DNA of 64,000 bases from positions 51,426,194 to 51,490,193 of the forward strand of contig CM064669.1 in assembly GCA_032717465.1 (NCBI GenBank). Reading direction: 5' to 3'. The notes beneath the pieces are model-generated. The model made no database searches. It saw only the letters and a list, made by a program, of their open reading frames with translations, and had not been told where the DNA came from. The position numbers were made by a program, and so were the translations under genes. Numbering within the stretch: the stretch's first letter is position 1; the number at the start of each line of letters is the position of its first letter. The stretch comes from Coenobita brevimanus. Its lineage: Eukaryota > Arthropoda > Malacostraca > Decapoda > Coenobitidae. Positions 52,401-60,500 of this stretch are shown one piece after another.

Positions 52401-54538
52401 CGTTCAAGTCAGCGTCTGGCACAGGCACTGAGTGAGGTCGGAGAGGACACAGGATGGCGGGAGTGTGGGGGTCTTCACTTGGCACGCACCCGAGACAGAC
52501 TCACACTCTTCCGCAAGATGAAGGCTATAGCAGAGTAAACCGATTATTATTATTATTATTCATCCATCCCTCCATCATCCAATCCTACGTTGCCCTATGA
52601 GGAGCGTAGGAGCCCGGGGCTAGGCAGTTGGTCCTGACATTTAAGATGAGAGTGACCAGCTTCACTCATCCCTGAGTGGCGTTATGTGAGCAATAAACCC
52701 CAATGACCCCTTGGATATAAACCTTCACCGGCTCAATCCGATTGGATCACAATAATTACCCACTAAACCACCAGGCACCAAAATTTGGTTATATGGTTAC
52801 CACTCAGTGTAGTAAATGGTTTCCTAGTGTACAGGAAACCATTTGGCTTGTCACTTAGTGTAGAATCACCCACAGGCAGAAGGAAAAGGAAAGAATGAAG
52901 GAATGAAAGACAGAAGAGGGAGTGTAAAGTCACCTGCAGGCAGAAAGACGAGGAAATAATGAAGGAAAGAAAGACAGAAGAAGATGGAAGGAAAGAAGGA
53001 TGGAGGGGAGGAGTGGGGCAGTGTTGTGGCCAAGGTGAAGCGTAATCTAGGCCAAGCCTACACGAGTTATAACACCAAGAAAGGGGTTTCTGCACATGCA
53101 ATTGGTAATCCTTGCCGTGATGGGTGCTTTGGGAAGGTTATGAAGCTGGCAGAGTCGAGCACAACGTCGCCCTCCCTGATGAGGATGACGACTTGCTTGA
53201 TTATTGCAACTAATCCTGGGGGGATGGGGGGAGGGGGGAGGGGGATGAATCAACATTCAACAGTCAAGTCACTCCAGTGTGGTAAGTACCCCTAATATTA
53301 GTGTTATAATCATATCTCTAATCATTCTTTGCAGGAAAAGATGGCATTTAGCTGAACTCTTCATGCACATGATTGGTATTATTAATTAATAATAATTACT
53401 AAATAAGTATAGTCATAAGTTTTTTTCATACCATTATGAAGCTGATGCTTTAAGGTTTATTTTGATATGTGAAACATAAAAATCGTAGGGTTGGTTATTG
53501 AGATTTTTTACATTTCTTAAAGGCAAACTTTAGGAGCGATTTCTGCCATTTTTTTAAAAAGGGCGCTTGGATTCTTCTCCCGCAGCGCTACTCATATGAT
53601 CTGATGGACCTCCACATCGTCCTCTCACGACCCTCATATCATCAACCATTCCCATCATCGACCTCATTACAAGCACGTAATCAATCAGGCTCCTTTCAAC
53701 ACGATCCCCGTTCCTTCTATACCAAGTATATTTGTGAGCATCTTTGTGTTTGAAATATGAGTTACAAATGCACAACCTTCATTCCTGACACATCCTTCAG
53801 TCACATCCCATTATCATTTTCTCCTGGTACTCCATTACAACCTATATTTCATCCTCAGGACCAGTGCCTACTCTTCCATTCATATCGCCCATTACAATCA
53901 CCATATAGCTCTTGGGCACTTCACCCACTGCTTCATCCAGCTCATCCCAAAGCCTGTCTTTCTGTCTCTCAGTCATGTCATTACATGGTGCATACACTAC
54001 AGTCACTGCCACTTTCATCTTCTCAGACTTGAACTCGACATAGATACATCTTGAGCTGACACATTTGTGATCTCTCATTCCACTCACCCACGCTTCATTC
54101 ATCAGCAAAGCAACTCCTCTCTTGCATCTTCCCTGCCCATTCATGCCCGACCTTATACACTTTACACCCTCCCACTCCTCCACTTCACACCCTTTCATCT
54201 TTACGTCACACAGTGCCATCATGGCATATCTAGCATTCATGAACACATTCACCATTTCCACCCTCTTGCTTTCCTCATTCACACCTCGCACATTCCACAT
54301 GGCCATGTGTATCTGCCCATTTTGTTGGGGCCTGAGGCAGGTATTGGGCCCTCCGGGGCTCTCCGAAGCATTTGACATGATTAAGTGATTTTAGATAAAA
54401 ACCCCCGGTTATATGGTTACCACCTAGTGTAGTAAATGATTTCATGTGTACAGGAAACCACTTGGCCTGTCACTCAGTGTAGAGACCATAATGCATCCCT
54501 ACACCAAGTGAGTGGATGATGGGCGCCCCCATCTACCA

Positions 54539-54583
<45 letters not shown>

Positions 54584-57500
54584 TGTTGTTATTATTATTA
54601 TTATTATATATCCTGTACACCAGGAAACCATTTACTACATTGGGTGGTTACCATATAACCATACTATGATGCCTTGTGGTTTAATGGGAAGTTAAGGTGC
54701 TCCAATCAGATTGAACCTGTGTAGGTTTATATCCAAGGGGTGGTTGGGGTTTATTGTTCATGTAATGCCACTCAGGGATGAGTGAGGCTGGTCACTCACA
54801 TCTTAAATGTCAGGACTGACTTGCCTAGCCCCTGGCTCTTATGCTTCGTATGGGGCAACACAGGATTAGGTAATGGATGGATGGATTATTATTATTATTA
54901 TTATTACTATATTATTATTATTATTGCTTGTGTTTTAGGGGACTCATCTTGTAGTGAGGGGTGTCAGTTACCTACTGTCTAATGCAATACAATACAAGTA
55001 TTTTTTGAGCTGTGTGCACTTTGACAGAGCCCGTGGAACTGAATGCTACATCCTGACACCCGAGGAGGTATCAAGAAAATGTGAGCTAGTGAACACATCA
55101 GACTTAATAGGAGCCTTCTGGGTGCCCAGGGATGGCGTTTGTGACTCGTACAAGCTGACCGCCACTCTCCTCAAGCTGGCTGTAGAAATGGGTAAGGGGT
55201 GTCACTGTATGCTTAGATTGTTTTCATCTGAGGGAACTGGGCAACTCCTACAACTTAAACACAGTACTAAGCAAGGGTTGTGTGAAATTCAATAAACTTT
55301 ACCTGTGAGATATGGCTGATTGTCTTCGGTTACAATATTCTTTTTACTCTAACTTGGCCTACAACTGCCATCTCTCATTGAATACCGGAATTTAACCCTC
55401 TGACTTCAGGCTCCCTGCACCCTATCCCTTTTCCACAACTGGGCTTATTTTCATAATTTGGATTTTCCTCCCCAGTTATTTTTTCTTTTCCAAATCAATC
55501 ACACATGATACCAACATCCAAAAAACATGTACTTGTTGCTGAAACTGTAATGATAAGTGTGATGAAGTGTAATGATAATGTGATAATTGTAATGGTGTGA
55601 TAAATGTGTAACGAGAAGTTGGGACAGTAGAAAGGGAAATTGGAAACAAATTATTGCTTTTTTTTTTTTTTTCCTTTCTTATGCATGCATTTATAGCATT
55701 ATTCAACTTTATTTTGATGTCCTTGATGGTTATAAACATTTATAGGCATCTATGTTAGTTTTGGAATGACTATGAGGCCTTGTAGGGCTGCTCCCCACAC
55801 CTGTTTTCTCTCTCCCACACCTACATACACACCTGTTTTTATGGCCGGTATGACAAATCCCATTGAAATGGAAGGTTTCCACAAGAGAATTTGGTTGTTG
55901 CCAAAATTTTTCTCCCCAAGAACCACCAAGGCCTTGTAGGCCTACTCACCACACTAGTTATCTCCCCACACCTACATACACACCTGTTTTCATGGTAGAT
56001 GTTACAGAATACAATGAAGTGCTTTCTTTTCATGCGAAAAGCTGGTTACTTCCAACCCCCGTACCTATAGGCCTACTCTCCACGGCCTACTTTATCTCCC
56101 CACAGTCTAGTAATCTCCCCACACCTACATAAACCTGTTTTCATGGTTGGTGTGACAAAACACTTTGAAATAACCTGTTTTAATAAGAAAAATAGGTTAT
56201 CAAAATTTTCATGTTTTCGATTGTTTATGAGGGGTAACTATCATAAACTTTTTTTGAACTTTGACGTGCGATTGTGCGGTAACCATTAGGTCTACAGGGG
56301 TAAGGATTGCGTTGTCAGGTGTGTAAATTCTTCCTCTTTAGCCAGAACAGTCAATTTGCCCATGGTGAAAATCACCAAAACACCCCTGAATTGCGGTTGT
56401 GGGAGGTACCCTGCCTGAAACAATTGCGGTCTTAAGGGGTTAAGTACTGTATACAGTTAGCCAGTTACTGAGACAAACATAATATTTACACATATGTTCT
56501 TCGACACCTTTGTCTTTAGATCTTGTTGATGTTACACAAGAAGTTACCTTAGGGTCTTAAGATCTTGTTTATATTACACATATCTTATACTGTATACCAT
56601 AAATAGTTATGGTGAAGATTCCTTATTGTGGCTGCACAATAAGAACAGGTAACTAGTTATTATTATTTGTCATTATTATTTTCTTTAGTTTTTGTAGTAG
56701 TAGTAGTAGTAGTAGTAGTAGCAGTAGTAGTAATATCATCATCATCATCTTCAGCTTCATCATCATCTGTATGAACTTCTGCAGGTGCTCAGGTAGTGGA
56801 GGAGTGTCACCTTCATCGTGTTTTAGTCCACGACCGGCATGTGGTTGCAGTGGAAACCAACTGTGGATTTATTGAGTGTGACTACATGGTCAACACAGGT
56901 GGTATGTGGGCACGGAAGATGGGCCAGATGTCCGAGCCGCATGTAAAGGTTCCTGTCCACCCCGCGGAGCATTATTTCCTTTACACCCATCCACTCAATG
57001 GTGTGGATCCTATGATCCCAGGTGTGTACTCAAAACTTAAAGTTTTGCACATTGTTGCTGTGAACCAAGTATACTGCAGGCTAAAGTTTCCCTCACTTGA
57101 ACATTACTAACTATACATCCATCTTCCCAGTGGTGTGGATGCCTTGATGCCTGGTGTTTTCTTAAGTTTTATTTATTTGTGTACATGTTGTTGAGAAGAA
57201 GTAGAATGGAGGGTGAAGTTACCATCTCTTGCTGAACATTACACTTATCCACTCAGTGGTGTGGATCCCATGATGCCAGGTATGCCCAGGTCTTACCAAC
57301 TGTACTTCTACAGTTGTTGACTTTGTATGACCATGATGGCTGAATGGTCAGTGTTGCTGACTGTGAAGCCACTGGCCTGTTAGTGCCAGAGTTGGAATAA
57401 CAGTGTGGGCAGCTGGCATCACTCAGCTCAGGTGTCCATCTGCCTTTTGTGAGTTGGTAGGTAAAATGAGTACCTAGGGTAACATCTTGGGGAGGTGAGT

Positions 57501-60500
57501 ATGGTAACCTGATTGATGCAGTCGCCGTGTATCTCAGGATATTAGTTAAATAACCAGCCACAGGCTGTTAGGCCAGTGTTACAGAGATAAGCACCATGGC
57601 TAAGTGCCTTGTGACATCTGCCCCCACCTTTACCTTTTACCTTTATGACTATTCAGCTTCTCTTGTTATCAGGTGTGATTTATAAAAGTGCAGCTCTTAA
57701 TGTGGTGCATCTGTTTTTCAGCCATAAGAGATCCTGATGGAAATGTTTACATTCGAGAATTCAACGGGGGCTTCCTATGTGGTGGATTTGAAAAATGGGC
57801 AAAGCCTTCATTTGAACAAGAACTTCCAGGTAAAATTTAATTATCCTGTTAGCCCACTTGGAGAGAATGAGTGTGAAGTGGGTGGTGACAAGGATGTAAC
57901 TAAGTGAGTTTGAAGGTGAAAGGAGGCATGATAGGCCAAGAAGAAAGGGGAGAGATATGATAAATGAATGTTTGAGAAAGCAAGGTATGGAAGCTGATGT
58001 GGTTAGGGAGCTGAGAGTGGAGTGAGTTGAGTGAAAGGATTTTGTACAGAAGATTACATGACAAAGGTTTGGCATCCCATTTTAACTAGATATTCACAGG
58101 ACTGATTCTGTCTGATAGGTAGCTAATTATAAACACATATGTGTGGAAAGGAGTACCTGTAAGGTAGGCTCAGGATTCCATGGACTTGAATGGTGAATTA
58201 ATGAGTGTGTTGTCATTTGCACTGAACATGCTATTGATTAATTCTCCCACTATCATGTTTTGTCTTTTTTCATGCTTTCTGAACCCTACTTCGTCCCACC
58301 TGTGGGTGGGGAAGAAAAGGTGGGATGATGGTGATGATGATAGTTTGTAACCCACAGAGGCCATGCAGGAGCGTGAACAGCTGGAGGATTGGGACCACTT
58401 CCATGTGCTGCTGCGTGAGATTCTCCACCGAGTGCCCATCATGACCAATGCTGAGTTGAGTCATCTGTACAACACCACCTGCTCTTTTTCACCAGATCAT
58501 CGGTGGATTTTTGGCCAGGCACCAGAGGTTAGATGAAGTAATGAATTTCATAAATTATTGGATTGCAGAGCTGCATATTTTTTAAACATTCAGGTAGATA
58601 TGGGGTGAGGTGGTGGCTGAGTGGTTGGAGAAGTTGTCTTTTTCATTCAGGCTGGAGCAGGGAACACTTTGGTTAATTAAAGAGACTTTATTGATTTTGC
58701 TCAAGACCCAGTGACATGTTATAATAACAACCCATCTAATATCAATGAAGCAGGCCTAAAATGTATTCAGAATGGACAGTGGGTATTAGCACCAGTGAAT
58801 GTGACACATACAAGGACTGCATGACCTCAGAGAATGTGCTGTCTAGTTTATGCCCAGAGTTGGAAAAATAAAAACTTAACCATACAATAAATCCTCGATA
58901 TAACGAACTTCAATAGACCGAACCGTTTTTATCGGAATCGAGGAGCTGACCAAACTAAATTCTTATACAGGTATACCTTGGTTTAATGATGCAGTTGGTT
59001 AAGTAAAAACCCATCACTAAGTGGGGTATCATATGTTGGAGCAGATTTAACATGTAAAGTACTGTATAGGGATATGTTTTTGAGCCTAGGGTTCCTCCCC
59101 AACCCATATGAGTCCAAAAGTAAGTTTCTAACTCTTGTAAACCCTCAAATAGCTTTAAAACAAGCTAAACTAAGCCCTAAAGCCATTTCTAACTCATCTA
59201 AACCCAATAATAAAATATGAAAATCGTCAAATATAAGTCCGGAAAAATCAAACTTAGTAAACTCTACCCCAGAATGACAGTGTTCACCACGCCTATGACT
59301 AAGACACATTAATATAAGTCTAGAAACAGTTTATAAACCAACCTAAACACAAATTTTAAATAAAAAATATAATCAAAATCAGTAAAAAGATCTAAACCCA
59401 TTGTTAAACCGGGGTTTGGCCATCGTTAGGCTAGGTATTGTGGTACAGTGGGCTCGCACAGTGCGTGTCACCACAGTGCGCGATTCGCCTTGTGCACGAG
59501 TGACCAAAAATCATAACCAAAAACCCTTTCATGCGCGAGTTTACCGCACAGAACACGAGGCAGAGGCAAGGAGTGGCTCAAAAATGCCATTTTCTACTAG
59601 TGCGCGACCACCCCTCACAGAGCGCGTCCATCTATCCATTCTGCTACTCCCCCATGCTTCAGCATTTCACCACGCATTCCATCAGTTCCTGGGACTCTTT
59701 CTATTTTCAGTTTCTTCATTGCTTTGACAACTTCCATCCTACTGATTTCTTCCTCTCTTCTCACATCTCTTCTTCTCCCAGCCATTCCCCAGCCACTTGT
59801 ACTCTCATTATTTTCATTCTTTATGTTCAAGAATTACTTAAAGTGTTCTCTCTCTCAGCTCACCTTTTCTTCCTTCTCCACTAGTAATCTACCATTTGTA
59901 TCTTTCACTCCACGACTAACTTCTTTATCACCCTAACTCTTTTTACCTCTTTCCAGAACATTTTCTTACATTCCCTTAACTTTACACTCAAATTTCTTCC
60001 AAATTCCTCATCCACTCTCTTCTTACTCTATCTTATTAATCTTTTCACCTCGCTCTTTCTATCTACATATAACTCTCTCTTCCATCTCTCATCTTCCTCC
60101 ATGCCCATGTTTCTCATCCACTCACTATATGCTTTCTTCTTCTGTGCCACAGCCTGTCTCACCTCTTCATTCCACCATGCTGTACCTTGCATCCCCTTTC
60201 GTTTTCTCTTCACCCCATACACCACCTCACATGCTGCACGTATTTCTTCCAAGAATATCTTGCACACACCTTCCGCATCCCCTATCTGCTCCAAATCATA
60301 TTTACCCAGTCGCTTCTCCACTTCTCACTTATATTCTGCCTTTTTTCCTTCCTCTTATAACCTTTCTACCCTGTTTGTATGAACTGCTTCCTCCTTTTAT
60401 TCTCTTCTTCTGTTCCTCCATTTCATTTGAACCCTTGACTGTCACCACCACCATTTTGTGGTCCGGTCTGCTCTTCGATTCTGATAAAAGCGAATTCCAG

